From positions 19,820,001 through 19,884,000 of the forward strand of contig JAYKYS010000009.1 of NCBI GenBank assembly GCA_036924285.1: a stretch of DNA of 64,000 nt, written 5' to 3'. The position numbers were made by a program, and so were the translations under genes. This document shows positions 11,270 to 22,569 of this stretch, piece by piece (positions within the stretch are counted from its first letter, which is position 1; each line of letters begins with the position of its first letter). Source of the DNA: Asterella californica (lineage: Eukaryota; Streptophyta; Marchantiopsida; Marchantiales; Aytoniaceae). The notes beneath the pieces were generated by a model. It searched no databases and was not told where the DNA came from. It worked only from the letters and a program-made list of their open reading frames with translations.

Positions 11270-11830
11270 TGGTTCTCATATTTTATTGAAGCTAGTGAAC
11301 TTCGCTAGCTTGTTTTGTAGTAAGATTGGACTCTTTTTCTAGAAAATAAGTTAACAATTTTTGTAAAAAATTGGTAAAATAATATACATTGTGGAAGCAA
11401 GAGGACTTCTCTAGCTTGCTTTGTAGTAGAAATTACCATTTTTCTTTTATAAATTTAAAGTTTTGTAAATAAAAATATATTATTTGTTTTTTTACTTCTC
11501 ATATCTAATGAAGCTAACGAAGTTCGCTAGCTGTTTTTCTAGTAGGCTTGATTTATTTTTCTAGAAAATAAGTAATCAGTTTTTTTCAGAAATAGTTTGA
11601 ATTTTTACATTGTGGATGCTAGCTTGCTTTCTAGTGGAAATGATCAGTTAGTAAAACAAAAAGAACCAACTTGAAAATTTTTTCTAGACTTCTTATATTT
11701 TATTGAAGCTAACTTGTTTTGTAGTAGGATTGACGAGTGTTCCAAAATAAAATATCAGTTTTTTTTTACTTTTAAAGATTTAGTCAAATTTTCTTGCAAT
11801 TCTACTACAACAAGCTAGCAAAGTTTGCAA
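11270..11830 (-). repeat. Palindromic-core repeat array 2, inverted relative to array 1
   Basis: Six units of about 97-120 bp with cores near 11288, 11395, 11511, 11612, 11707 and 11812. Most read GAAGCTAGTGAACTTCGCTA then GCTTGTTTTGTAGTA, the reverse complement of the array 1 unit. The unit end TTTTGTAGTA is one base away from the CACTA terminus complement TTTTGTAGTG. The last core (11812) is in the forward orientation. Together with array 1 the pair would frame an element of about 8.2 kb. Confidence 0.6.
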
Positions 11831-13170
11831 TTTCAAGGATTGGAGAGGTCTCGATAATGAAGTCAGGTCTTTGTTGAACTTCGACGATAAAGTAAGTTCA
11901 CGTCTGCATCCATAGTAGAATAAGAAGTAAACACTGTTTGTAGACAACATTTCTGGAGGGTCGGTCCACCTACTCCACAACTAACATCTTCCCTGAAAAA
12001 ATGTAAACGAATGACACCTTTGGAATGCACATGGGATCTTTTGCCACATACTCCGTCAACTTGCCAACCTTACGATCATTAGGCAGTTCATCCTGCAGTC
12101 ACGAGCAACCAAGAATGAGCACACCATCCTTACTCAATTTCGGGTGTTCAACATCGGCATTACTCGATGCCCTCGACCATAGCAGGCAGCAAATTCCAGA
12201 CGGAGTGGAACAGAAATCCTCGGATCCTTAAGGAAGGAAACTGGACTGAGACTTGGGAAATATATCCACCAAAATTTTCTTGTAACGCTTGACCAGCTGA
12301 CGAGATCTCACTCGCAGCTCAAGACAGCACACGCAAGTCATGTCCATAGCGGACACGATTCTCCTAGATATAACCCCCATTGTGACTATCTTCACACCCC
12401 TGAAAGATCAAATTCAAACCAAAAAAGAAAATAAAAACAAAATGAGGAAAGAATCGTAGTTTGTGAGATCGAGTGAGGAAAAAGGTTTCGAGGGTGAAGA
12501 GAAACTATTGAGTCTAATTAGGCACAGACGAGAAAGAGAATGGAGTGGAGTGAGTTTGGAAAAAATGAGTTGGAGGAACATGTTGGTCACGATGAAATTC
12601 ATAGTGATAATGTGTGTTGCTACATATGACACTCAGCAACGTTCGGACTATGTCGTTGGTAGTCGCTGACAACAACTTCAATGTCCGGTACAATGCAGTC
12701 TGCAGTCTCAACTCTACTACTCTTACCTAGGCATGTGGCTGCTTGAGCATCATCAGAATCGGTATCACAAACAAACTGAACTGGAATTTTTGGTGAAGAT
12801 TATGAAGACATTGGTTTTAGGAGAGAGGAATGTGAGTAATGGACAAAATGTACTTCCAATGAGATTCAAACCCCTCATGCTGGCCTCTCCAGCGAAAGTT
12901 CACTCCCTTCCAAAGAAGGGAGGAGGCACATGCCAAGAAAATACACAAAATCCCCAAACTTGTAAAGAAAAGATAGACAACTTTTTGCAAAGCAAGACCG
13001 ACAGAAATGAAATGCAGTAACATCATAAATATAAAACACTAAACAACTGAAAACTGAGGACTAAGCAGTATAATCAGTTATTATCTCACCAAGCACAGTC
13101 TAAGTGACCACAGTAGCTTTCACAATAACGTCTGGAAGCTAGTTTCTGTGCACATATCTCATAGTCAGAG
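11831..13170. other. Gene-less stretch, no recognisable content
   Basis: Short ORFs only (up to 95 codons, for example 12733-13020). None shows a motif, signal peptide or repeat that I can name. Confidence 0.3.
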
Positions 13171-13560
13171 CTACAGCTCTATACACGTTAAACCGTTTGC
13201 TGCGAGGTTCAACAGTAACATAAGCATACATTGCGCAGCGAAGCAGAGGGACTTCATCATCGAAAATGCACTGTGAGTCAATCTGTCTAGCAGTAAGTGA
13301 ACAGCTGCAGCGAACTCCAGAAAGAGCACCCGGAGCTCATTTACTGTCACGAGCAGTGACGGTTTATTCATTGATCTGGTAACTGTGGCCTCTGTTCCGT
13401 CTTCTGACCATAGCACTCGTTTATCCATCACAAACCCTCCACCACAAGCAGGAAGTGTCGCTTGAGGAAGTTCGACTTCTGAACTGTATGCTGCAAATAA
13501 CTCGGACAAAACGTCGGACACTACATCAGCCTGGGTTGGCTCAGTAACAGCATGAAACAT
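13171..13560 (-). CDS. Hypothetical ORF, 129 codons, doubtful
   Basis: An open minus-strand frame starts with MFHAVTEPTQADVVSDVLSE, has a Gly-rich middle (LPACGGGFV) and ends in a hydrophobic, Leu/Ala/Met-rich tail (residues about 85-125) that could form a membrane segment. It has balanced composition unlike its AT-rich surroundings, so it may be an exon or a decayed mobile ORF. I recognise no family, and no promoter or neighbouring exon is visible. Chance openness is a real possibility. Confidence 0.2.
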   Translation of the reverse strand: MFHAVTEPTQADVVSDVLSELFAAYSSEVELPQATLPACGGGFVMDKRVLWSEDGTEATVTRSMNKPSLLVTVNELRVLFLEFAAAVHLLLDRLTHSAFSMMKSLCFAAQCMLMLLLNLAANGLTCIEL

Positions 13561-13741
13561 TCAGTGATGAGAGCCAAGTAACCACGAAACAGAAACCACC
13601 AGAACAACAGCAACACCAAACGATGTCGAGAAGAACAAAGACACCCAAGAACTCGTTACATGAAAGCAACAGCCAAATACTGAGCACAGCAGTCAAAAAC
13701 TGAGAAAAACGACAAACGACGTGGAAGTCAATGTTGTCACT

Positions 13742-13900
13742 GGATCAAGAACTGGATCAAGAACTCAGCCAAGAATCCAAATCGTGAAACGAAAGTCTGC
13801 CAACTCAACGAGGACCTATGGGACAAAAACTCGATCAAGAAGTCAGCCAGGAATCCAAATCGTGAAGCGAAAGTTTGCCAACTCAACGAGGACTTGCAAA
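13742..13900 (+). repeat. Two-copy tandem repeat, period 78 bp
   Basis: CCAAATCGTGAARCGAAAGT recurs at 13777 and 13855, with the flanking GATCAAGAACTCAGCC and GCCAACTCAACGAGGAC shared as well. Short GGATCAAGAACT doublets lie at the left edge. Confidence 0.75.
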
Positions 13901-14082
13901 GGTAGCGCAAATTTGGTGTGAGAGATCCAGAATGAAATAACTCGAACTTGAAAAGTCTGGTCCAAACATCGCAATGCGAAAGTGCAAAGCAACGTCACGT
14001 CCATAGTGAATCCGATAAATGTCAAAAGTAAACGAAACCCATCATACTTCTGCAGAAGGTGCTATTGCCATGGACGTCAGAA

Positions 14083-14215
14083 GAATGCACAAGTCTGTGA
14101 GAACCTAAATCACGTTGCTGCACCGGGAAGCCATTGCAGTGAACGTTTCGCTGAATGCACAAGTCTGTGAGAACTTAAACCTAGCTGCCGTGTCGAGAAG
14201 CCGCTCCGGTCTCGT
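14083..14215 (+). repeat. Two-copy tandem repeat, period 70 bp
   Basis: GAATGCACAAGTCTGTGAGA occurs at 14083 and 14153, followed in both by AACYTAAA and a GC-richer GCTGC...GAAGCC block. It lies just downstream of the 78-bp repeat but has a different sequence. Confidence 0.75.
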
Positions 14216-14511
14216 TTAAACTTCGCTACCGTGCTAGGCGTGAAGTGACATGGCAAAGCGAGGGGTTTATACCTCACTTGTTTAGATAAATTAACAAAAT
14301 GAGTAAAAGAATACTGTGAGAATATATACAATTTCCATTCATCAGAGATTTAGCTTACGGTAGTACGGCAACGGTTTCTCTGTCAGAAATGCTGCAAGAG
14401 GAAGTGGAGTCAGAGAGCCATTAATACCGTCCCACTTTTGATTCCTCTCTCGAGGAAATTGATGAAAAACCAGTAAAACAATGAGCTCCTGCTTTAGCGA
14501 CTTATCCGAAT

Positions 14512-14537
14512 CTATCCCCTTCATTTGAAGGGGATAG
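14512..14537. repeat. Perfect 10-bp hairpin
   Basis: CTATCCCCTT and AAGGGGATAG are separated by the 6-nt loop CATTTG. Confidence 0.7.
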
Positions 14538-14794
14538 ATAGATAGAGGAATGGGTTTTTCCCCGGTTTTCACCACGAGTAATCCGTCCGTTAAAAACAAA
14601 TCCCCTTTTAACCCTTCCTCAGAATCGACATATAACTATTATAACACATAGCAACAACTCCTCCAGCAGCGAGTTGACGAACGGGTAAAATTTGATGTTG
14701 AGATCAGCCTTCGCTCATGGCACATGCATACATCACATGGAGGAGTGCGGGGAGCCTAGTGGATGTTGTTGTTGTTATCGTTAACTTTGCTGGT

Positions 14795-14881
14795 CCACTG
14801 CTATTCTTGTCTTGTGTTACACAAGACAAGAATAGCAGTGGAGGTCAAAGGTGTACACAAGTTCTGTACACCTTTGACCTC
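14795..14881. repeat. Two adjacent perfect inverted repeats
   Basis: The first palindrome has 23-bp arms (14795-14817 and 14819-14841) around a single base. The second has 16-bp arms (14841-14856, starting GAGGTCAAAGG, and 14866-14881) around a 9-nt loop. They share base 14841. No ORF-derived explanation is seen. Confidence 0.85.
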
Positions 14882-16642
14882 AAACTGCACAATCCTTATA
14901 TTATGGTTTCTACTACCAATCTATTTGTTTGGGTCTAAACTGGACGACAAATGAGTAGAGAAAGAACAACTTCTAGCAGTAAAGTAATAATGAAATTATT
15001 TTCTTCCTCCTGTAAGAGCTTTTTCAACATTCCCAGCGACATCTTACCTCAAAAAGTCAATGACCATTAAACTGATGCAAGAATGTGAGTAGCAAAATAA
15101 GCATCCCTTGTCTCCTTGGATAACTTTTGATCGCTTTCTGTTATCGGAAAAGATGTACGTACTATTATAATTTTTATATCGATATTATTGTTAAATAGTA
15201 TAAATCTATATAAATATTATATGATAATCAAATTCGAGAGTTGCAAGCAGATGCAGATATAATCCGTAAATAATTTAATAAATGGGGACTCATGCACTAT
15301 CAACAATACAACGGTAAGAACTTGCTAACAAATTTATATTAATTTAATCCTAACATTAAGTCATTATCTAACTCCTTTTAAAAAAAGATTAAGTAATAAA
15401 TTAAGCTTACTTCACTCTTCCATCTTCAACAATGAGATAACATTTAGTAGATTCCACTTCCTTGCTGATTCATTATATGGATTTTGCTTATGAATCCAAG
15501 TATAACTCCATTGCATATTCACCTCTTCTAAAGTTCGCAAGAGAGGAATATACACAAGAGAGTTAATTTATTACCTAAATCTTCCATCCAAAAAATATAA
15601 ATAATAAATGAATTTATTGATTATTTGAGTTGAACAGGCTGCTGCGTTTATATCGGCCAAGGTGAGTATGGACCTTTGCACTTATGGGTTAAATCTAGTT
15701 CCTTTCGCAACTGTTGATCTAATTAATATATTATAAATATATTCTTGTTTATTTATTTATTTATTTATTTATTTAATATATAATGATTATCTAACACGTA
15801 TATCTTCTCTTATTTCATTAAAAGAGCAAAAGTTCCCCAGAAGTCAAAAGTTCCCCAGAAGTTAATCGAGCATGCATATTTATCCAGATTTACCTCATTC
15901 CTCCGCTTCTCTAAAGTCTCAAGGGTCCACCCACCCTGCTCTTCTGCTGCTCCTCCTCCTCCTCGTCCTCCTCCTCCTCTTTCTTCGGTAGTTGGTTGGG
16001 ACTCAGAATCTTCCTTGAGAGCAGGAGGAGGAGCTTAGCTATCCTCCACTGATGCAAAACGGCCAGCAGGAGAAATGATACAGTACATTGGGTTTTTGCA
16101 CAATGAGCTGGCGTCGACTGCATTGCTCAGCTCATCAGACATGTCACTGTCTCACTGGCATCTGTGCTTACATCACCAGAACGACTCTAATAAGGTATAC
16201 TCCTTACGATTGGCTTTCTTGCTTCCCAAGTCTCTATACCCAGATATCCAAGTCTCTGAACTTTGAACTACCTTCATTCATTTTCTTTGCCTTCGGTTCT
16301 CAAGCACTTATGCTGTAATCACCATTTTTGCTATGCGTTAGCATAGTTATACTTCGATTATGAAAACCATAAAAGGGGAATTTTATTTCGTGTAGCGAAA
16401 CGGACAAATGGAATTATGATGAAAACCGAAAAATGAATAGAAAGTGTGAGAACGGATGAATGGAATCATTGTGGAAACAAGAAAAGAAAAAAGAAGAAAT
16501 AGATCCGGATAAATCGTTAAAGCATAACCTCGCAATCCCAATGCAACACTAGCTTTTTGTTTTTCTTTTATATTTAAATATTATGATATAATTTTATTAC
16601 GATATGACAAATCATTATAATAGAAACATCGTTTTCATAAAG
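14882..16642. other. AT-rich spacer with microsatellites, no gene seen
   Basis: It contains a (TTTA)n run at about 15748-15775 and a CTCCTC-rich run near 15945-15990. No recognisable coding region or RNA gene. Confidence 0.35.
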
Positions 16643-17007
16643 ATTTACTTGATCACACCTCTACTATATTTATCAAACTTGACCACACCTCTCTTAACTT
16701 TCTATTACTTGATCATATCTTTGACTAGCTATAGCAGGTTGAGTAGGTTTCCCGCTACGTGAAGACATTACACTAAGACAAATAAGAGATAATATAGACA
16801 GATAATCTGTTGTGAAGTTTATTTTAAATTGAACTTTTCATGTAGATACATGGCTGATGGCTAACATGCACGGCTCTCAATCCGATGATGTGGCATTATG
16901 ATCTACTTAACCTGCTATGGCCAGTCAAAGATATGGTCAAATAATGTAGAGTTAAGAGAGGAAATCTGAAAGCCTCACAAACGTATTAAGGGTGTGATCA
17001 AGTAAAT
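16643..17007. mobile_element. MITE with long terminal inverted repeats, copy 1
   Basis: The left end ATTTACTTGATCACACC and the right end GTGTGATCAAGTAAAT are inverted copies. Similarity continues inward for about 110 bp on each side (TCTCTTAACT, ATCTTTGACTRGC and ATAGCAGGTT are shared), leaving a core of roughly 130 bp. Inside each arm the motif CTTGATCACACC is repeated at about 30-bp spacing. It has no coding capacity. Related copies are at 34517 and 63109. I see no clear target duplication around this copy. Confidence 0.8.
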
Positions 17008-19053
17008 TTTTGCAAGACTTCACCATACAGGGAATTTTAGTCGACCAACTGCGAGCAGATCACAATGCCTACTACAACAGATCGAATGAACTCACTTGCA
17101 AGATTCAGAGAGTCAACAAACAATATATCACACTGAATTTTGGAACGATTTGCACAAGAATCCCACAGAGATATTCCCTGCTAATGAAAGACTCCACTTT
17201 ATGTCATATGTAATTATAGTGCTTCGTTTATATAATTCCATCATGGAGAAGGTGCTGTCCCTTCCCACACGAGCCCTTTGGATAACGCCAAGCAGTCTGA
17301 AGGTTTTCCGAACTTACAGAATATAAGGAGAAGCATCGTGATTATGGAGTTTCTCGTTTCTTTTTTTCTGTTTTTATGGGACGAGCTGTTTGGTGTGGTA
17401 GTTGTTGCTCGTAAATGCAGCAGCAGCAGAGCCTTTCAATAATTTCAGCATCTGGAGGGTAATAAGGAGAATGTCGTTCGCTGCTGACCCCACTTTCTCA
17501 GCACCAAAGCTACAGTTCTACGTATGCGACGTGTATGTGCGCAAACCGTACCCATCGCATACGTCCTGTACAAAATAATAATACAGGCTTATGTCACGCG
17601 ACAGTATTCGAAGTTCGAAGTTCGAAATTTCCTTTATTTTTGTTTCCTTCTTCTAAGAGCCTCTAGTCTAGTCGTATCTTGAAATGCTGTTCGGTTCCTT
17701 TTACCTTTCCGGTATAGACGAGACAGTGAAAAGTGAAGCTCATAAACGGCAAAAGTTGGGTTCAAACTTCACAGTTGAGCTCACGTGGAGGGATTCCGAC
17801 GGAAAGAGCAGAAGAGACAAGCAGACCTTCACGGGCCTGCTTGTCTGTGCGTCTTCCTCGTGAAGTCTGCACATGGTAACTGACAAAATTGTCTGGGGTA
17901 CTTGTCCTTCCCCAGTTAGCCCGGCAAATGTCGAGGGGTTGAATAAACGTTCGCAACTGTACAGAGACTCATTATTTACTTTAACCGTTTACAGTCGTGG
18001 AATATGTGGGCACTAGAATATTTGAACGGTATATGGACACCGCCTGCAGATGTATTATTATAACAAAAGTTAAAGTACGTGTGAATGATAATAACGTACC
18101 ACTCGTCGTCAGATCTCCCGTTACAAGTATATCCTTTCTGTACTATCCCAAGGAATAGTAGTTCAAATATTTCTCCCACTGTTTGAAATATTATTGTTTT
18201 GTCATGCCGATTAGAGTCCGCACTCATTGATACTTTCTCGAACCATTTTACCAGAAGATGTTTTCATCTTTTGAAAGATCAACTCTCTCCAAGACACTTC
18301 TTCCACTGACCCTCCGAGCAGAATTGGAGTAGGCTACTGAGCGGAACTTTGATGCACGATGTTTTTTGCTCATCACTATGAACATATCACTTCGTGATAA
18401 TGCGGTCCGCATAAAGGAACTAGGCGATGCGAACCTTTATCACAACCGACGCTTTTGAGCAGCAAGCACGTAATTACGCAGGGTTTCAGTTGAACTTCGA
18501 TGCTACGAGGAGGTACTCTCGCGAGACTTAACGACGAGTTGAACGTACACACGCACTCTTCCCCGCTAGCGACTAAACCAACTCTATCATAGTTCCTTTG
18601 CGAATGTCCAAGACGCCATTCTAGGCCATAACATTTTGTTCCAGACGTTGGCCATACAACCAAGTACCACGAACAACAAGTGCGTCGAAGATAAGTGAAG
18701 CACAAGCACACATCCCGGATGTCAAAAGTGCGAGAAACAGATAATCGCGTTTCTAAATATGGTCGACCATATTCTTTTATATTACATACGCACCAAAGGT
18801 GGCGGGTTGCAACATACCGTCTTAGAGCAACCTCGGCTCACCTATGAGTTCAGATTAAATCGGTTATAGGCGATAGAAAAAGTTAATCAATGAGAGAGGA
18901 GTGCTAGCTGGTACGCAACAGAACAAACTTCCATTAGAATTGTGGCACAGCAGCTTTTCACTCCAGAGGGTGATTAAGATTCTACGGTACCGAGATTCCA
19001 AAACCTTAAACAAAAACTAGGACTCCTCACCGACGCATCAAGACACAACTTTC
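17008..19053. other. Intergenic, no gene recognised; downstream flank of the PDF1-like gene
   Basis: Only short ORFs. A perfect 18-bp palindrome AATATGGTCGACCATATT lies at 18756-18773. The right end should hold the 3' UTR of the minus-strand gene at 19054, but no clear AATAAA signal was spotted. Confidence 0.3.
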
Positions 19054-20307
19054 TTAAGTGCATGATCCGCTAATGCCAGCAGAGAAAACGCTCACGTTAG
19101 CTTCCTCGAACACTTGCGCCTGCTTTCCGGCAGTGTCGGGGGACACCAAGGCAGCGAGGAACGACTCAATCACAACAGGGTGCTTGAGCTTGTACTGTGC
19201 ACGCGAGTAGGAGTTCAACATCGCAGTCGTTCCAGAGTTCACAAGTCTGCTATAAGGATCAGCACGAGTGTCTGTCAACGCATCCAAGATTGTGGTTTCG
19301 CCGTAAATCTTGCTAGCCTTGTCGCCAAAAGCATCAGTGACCTTCGAGTTGATGTTGAAAAACTTAGGCCACTTCTGAGGGTTGGAAACCCAGTACTGAT
19401 TGGGGCAGGCTCCACCGGTGAGCTCGAAGGGGATTTCATTCCCCTGAAGCTGCGACGAGAAGTCACCCTGAATACCCTCGTATCCATATCTAGGCTGGTT
19501 GGAAGGGTACTGCTGGTAACTGACCTGGTTCTGCTGGAAAGTGTTGCCCTTATAAGTGTCAGTAAACGAATCAGTGTTCAAACCGGGATAGTAGCCGTGC
19601 GGATATCGCTCATGAACGCCCTCACTTGCATCTTGAGTGTCGGAGTTATCTGCTGTCGAGTACGACACATGATGGCCTGATTTGTGGCTGGTGTAGACAT
19701 CAGCCTCGCCCTGAGTTTCCGACTCGACCTTTGCGTTTCCATAGTAGCCTTCGGGATAGCGATTGGGAATCACTGCGTTATCCTCGCTGGAGTCGACCTG
19801 GCTGGAGAAGCCAACATACTTGCCTTCATGGAACTTCGCTTCAGGGTCAGCCTCACTCGAGTACAAGGGGTTTTCGGACCCTGGATAACCTTCAGGGTAA
19901 CGATCGGGAATAGTCTGCGGAGAGTCAGTGGTATCGGTGTTCACACTGCTGTACTGCACATTATTCGTGCCTTTGTATGATGAAAACTTGGCCTCTGGGT
20001 CAGTCTCCTCCGAATTCAACTGCGCGTTGTACTGCTCCTGTCCCGGGTATCCATGAGGATAACGCTCGTGGAGCGTCGTGTCGACAGGAGCTGGCTGGGG
20101 CTTCTCCTTAGAGTCGACAGTGGTATCCTTGGTCTCAACCTCATCAACCTTCTCTGTCGTCTCGATTCTCGCCGGCTTCTCCGTCTCTTGTTGAGTCTGA
20201 TCGTAATACGTTCCCTGGGAGAAATTCTCGTGATGACGACCAGCCTCGGTAGAGACGGCCAAAACAAACAACGCCAGCATTGCGGCGCAGAACAGCAGTC
20301 GCCCCAT
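19054..20307 (-). CDS. Secreted repeat protein with PDF1-like C-terminal domain (417 aa)
   Basis: A single uninterrupted frame runs from ATG 20307 to the stop at 19054. Residues 1-22 are a clear signal peptide (basic start, then LLFCAAMLALFVLAV), so the product should be exported to the wall or apoplast. Residues 30-80 are Thr/Glu/Lys-rich and acidic. Residues 80-245 hold four imperfect repeats built on RYPxGYxG (at 82, 136, 183 and 234), two followed by DPEAKF (103, 154), in a Ser/Tyr/Gln-rich context with no predicted fold. Residues about 300-417 form a conserved-looking domain: CPNQYWVSNPQKWP, then ILDALTDTRADPYSRLVNSG, TTAMLNSYS and FLAALVSP. This matches the C-terminal domain of plant PROTODERMAL FACTOR 1-type proteins (cysteine, YW..P..W, ..AL..TR.D....L...GT..LLNS, F..AL.S......QA). 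Cysteines 301 and 416 may pair. The absence of introns and no GPI-type hydrophobic C-terminus are notable. The substrate is unknown. Confidence is high that it is a gene and moderate for the family. Confidence 0.88.
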   Translation of the reverse strand: MGRLLFCAAMLALFVLAVSTEAGRHHENFSQGTYYDQTQQETEKPARIETTEKVDEVETKDTTVDSKEKPQPAPVDTTLHERYPHGYPGQEQYNAQLNSEETDPEAKFSSYKGTNNVQYSSVNTDTTDSPQTIPDRYPEGYPGSENPLYSSEADPEAKFHEGKYVGFSSQVDSSEDNAVIPNRYPEGYYGNAKVESETQGEADVYTSHKSGHHVSYSTADNSDTQDASEGVHERYPHGYYPGLNTDSFTDTYKGNTFQQNQVSYQQYPSNQPRYGYEGIQGDFSSQLQGNEIPFELTGGACPNQYWVSNPQKWPKFFNINSKVTDAFGDKASKIYGETTILDALTDTRADPYSRLVNSGTTAMLNSYSRAQYKLKHPVVIESFLAALVSPDTAGKQAQVFEEANVSVFSAGISGSCT

Positions 20308-22569
20308 GGCTGCGCAGCAGCTTGCAAACTCTGGCCCGGTCTCACTCGAACCCGTCCACGATCGAGTAACTGTACGAGCACCTCCTTAGCTTCCTACTCA
20401 CAACAACAACAACAAAAAACAGAGGGCTGGCTGCACAACACACTAGCTCCAGTTGACACGGTGCGAGGGGCAGACAACACCCTCAACGCATGAACCTTAC
20501 AACGCCTAGAAAATCAGTGGTCGGTATGAAGAAAGCAGAGATCACCAACAAGCAGCTAGGTGAGCTCTAAAACGAATGACAATCTATATCTTCAGACGCT
20601 TCCCGTGCACGACCTGTCTCAGCCCACGAACACTCGCTTTCAAAACTGTCTGGGACGAATGCTTGGCGAGCTGATGAAATGAGGAGAGCAGAGGAGTGAG
20701 AGACATAAAAAACTTGAATCCCGTTGTATCTTTGGGAAGAGCAGATGAGGCGCACATGCTTGACGTCAGGGGGTCACTGTAAAGAGAGCCACCACCGAGC
20801 CGCTTGGGCGGGGAAGGACCGCCAGTCAGTCGTTTTCCCAGGTGGACCGCCCCGCTCATCATGCTGTGCAATCAGCGCATCCCGCGCCGGTAATCACGCG
20901 ACTCGCACTGGCATGAATGAGGAGGCCACTGTAATTACGCAGTTGGATCTCACTACACTACCTACCCAGTTGCGATACAACTAGATCAATCCATGATGGA
21001 TGGAATCCGATGGATGGATAGATGAACCGAACGAGCTATGGATCGTCACGGTTTATCCTTTTCCGGATACTAGAATTCACCGTCCCGTTTACTCCCTACG
21101 AATCATCTGCTTCCAGATGTCATTTTCTCCCACGCGAAGCGCGCAGTCGGCCACGGTTTCAACTATTCTACCTCGTTGATCATGGAAAAGGACCCCGTAC
21201 ACAGAGAACCAGGTTGTAGTAAGATATCACAGTTCTCCCTCCCATTTTGCCGTGCGATCATACGGTAGTTCAAATGACGCGGTTTCTCACACGATTCCCC
21301 AGTAAATGCTTGGACCCTCGATTGCCTGCGCTGTTCGCAAGCGAATTGCAGTGCGCACCGATACACTCGCGCCACTTCAAGACTGCAGTTTCTGAACATA
21401 GCGGCTCCGCCAGAATAACGGAACTTTATTTTAGCACCTTAGATAAGATCCTGAAGTTGACCAGCGTCCGGGAAGCTTTTCTGGAACAACCGGTTACTTT
21501 CCGGCTCCTACCGGCATCAGCCGGCAGTTTGTTTAAAGTTGTCCATGTAATGTAAGGGACATTCTAAATGCAACATCATCTTCCTCCTGCTGTAGATGTC
21601 ATTGGTTGAATAAATTAGATTTAGCATTAATTCAATTATGGTAGAATGGATTGTTTTTATTGTGTATTTTATTGGTTCTGATGCTTTCATCTTACCACCA
21701 ATTAAAGCAGCGCTCGGGGCTAACCGGCATCTTTGGTATTCTCAACCGGCTGGAATTCTGAGAAGTCGGGTTAAACTGGTGAATTGACAGTCTGAATATT
21801 TTGCAAGTTAAAATTTTACACGACGCCAAATTACCTGTTAGACTACAAACCAGATAAACCAGTAAATGAATAAAATAAATCGGTTAAGTTTATCCTCGTC
21901 GGATAATTGTGGGCTCCGGAAAACTTGTACCCCAACCACTGGTACGATGTAATGCATAGTACAAAATAAAGATGTGAATCACTGAAAATGAGTTTGGTGA
22001 AGAGAGTTACTAGCTTTTGAGATCTAAACGGAAGAAGAAAGCATACAAAATTAGTACATGAATAACTTGTAGCAAACAATTATGCGACCTCGGACATTAT
22101 TACAACATTATTATATTTCTACTAATGTTTGACATTATTACAAAACCATATGTGGGATAATATAGACCTTAAAATTTTATTAAATAATATTAGAATATAA
22201 TGAAAACTATTAAAACTTTATTGAACTAAATTTCTATTATAAAAAAATTAATAGAGCTCATAGATTAAAAAAGAAAGTAATTTAGAGAAAACAATATAAC
22301 TCGTTGTATATCTATTGGGAGTGATCTGTCATATTTGACTTGTAGGTTTTATGATTGTTACATGTGATTTTTCTCGATGAGATATCATATTTGATTTCAA
22401 TATTGTTTCATATAGAGAATGCTTATAGTGACACATCTACAGATTTAGCACTACAACTTTAGAAAAGCAATGTTTATTAATTTTACAAACAAATATACAA
22501 AGAGTTCAAATATTAATTTAATAATTAGTTTATTTGAAAAGAGTGATAAATTCTTTAAATATATAATAA
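20308..22569. other. Upstream region of the PDF1-like gene, then AT-rich spacer
   Basis: The first 300 bp hold the presumed 5' UTR and promoter of the minus-strand gene. A weak TATA-like TATAGATT (minus strand, about 20584-20592) lies 280 bp upstream of the start codon, but I would not rely on it. From about 22080 the sequence becomes very AT-rich. No other gene was recognised. Confidence 0.3.

Noticed and set aside
19114..19680. Plus-strand ORF of 188 codons
   Set aside because: It lies antisense within the PDF1-like gene and has no domain. It is a shadow of that coding frame.
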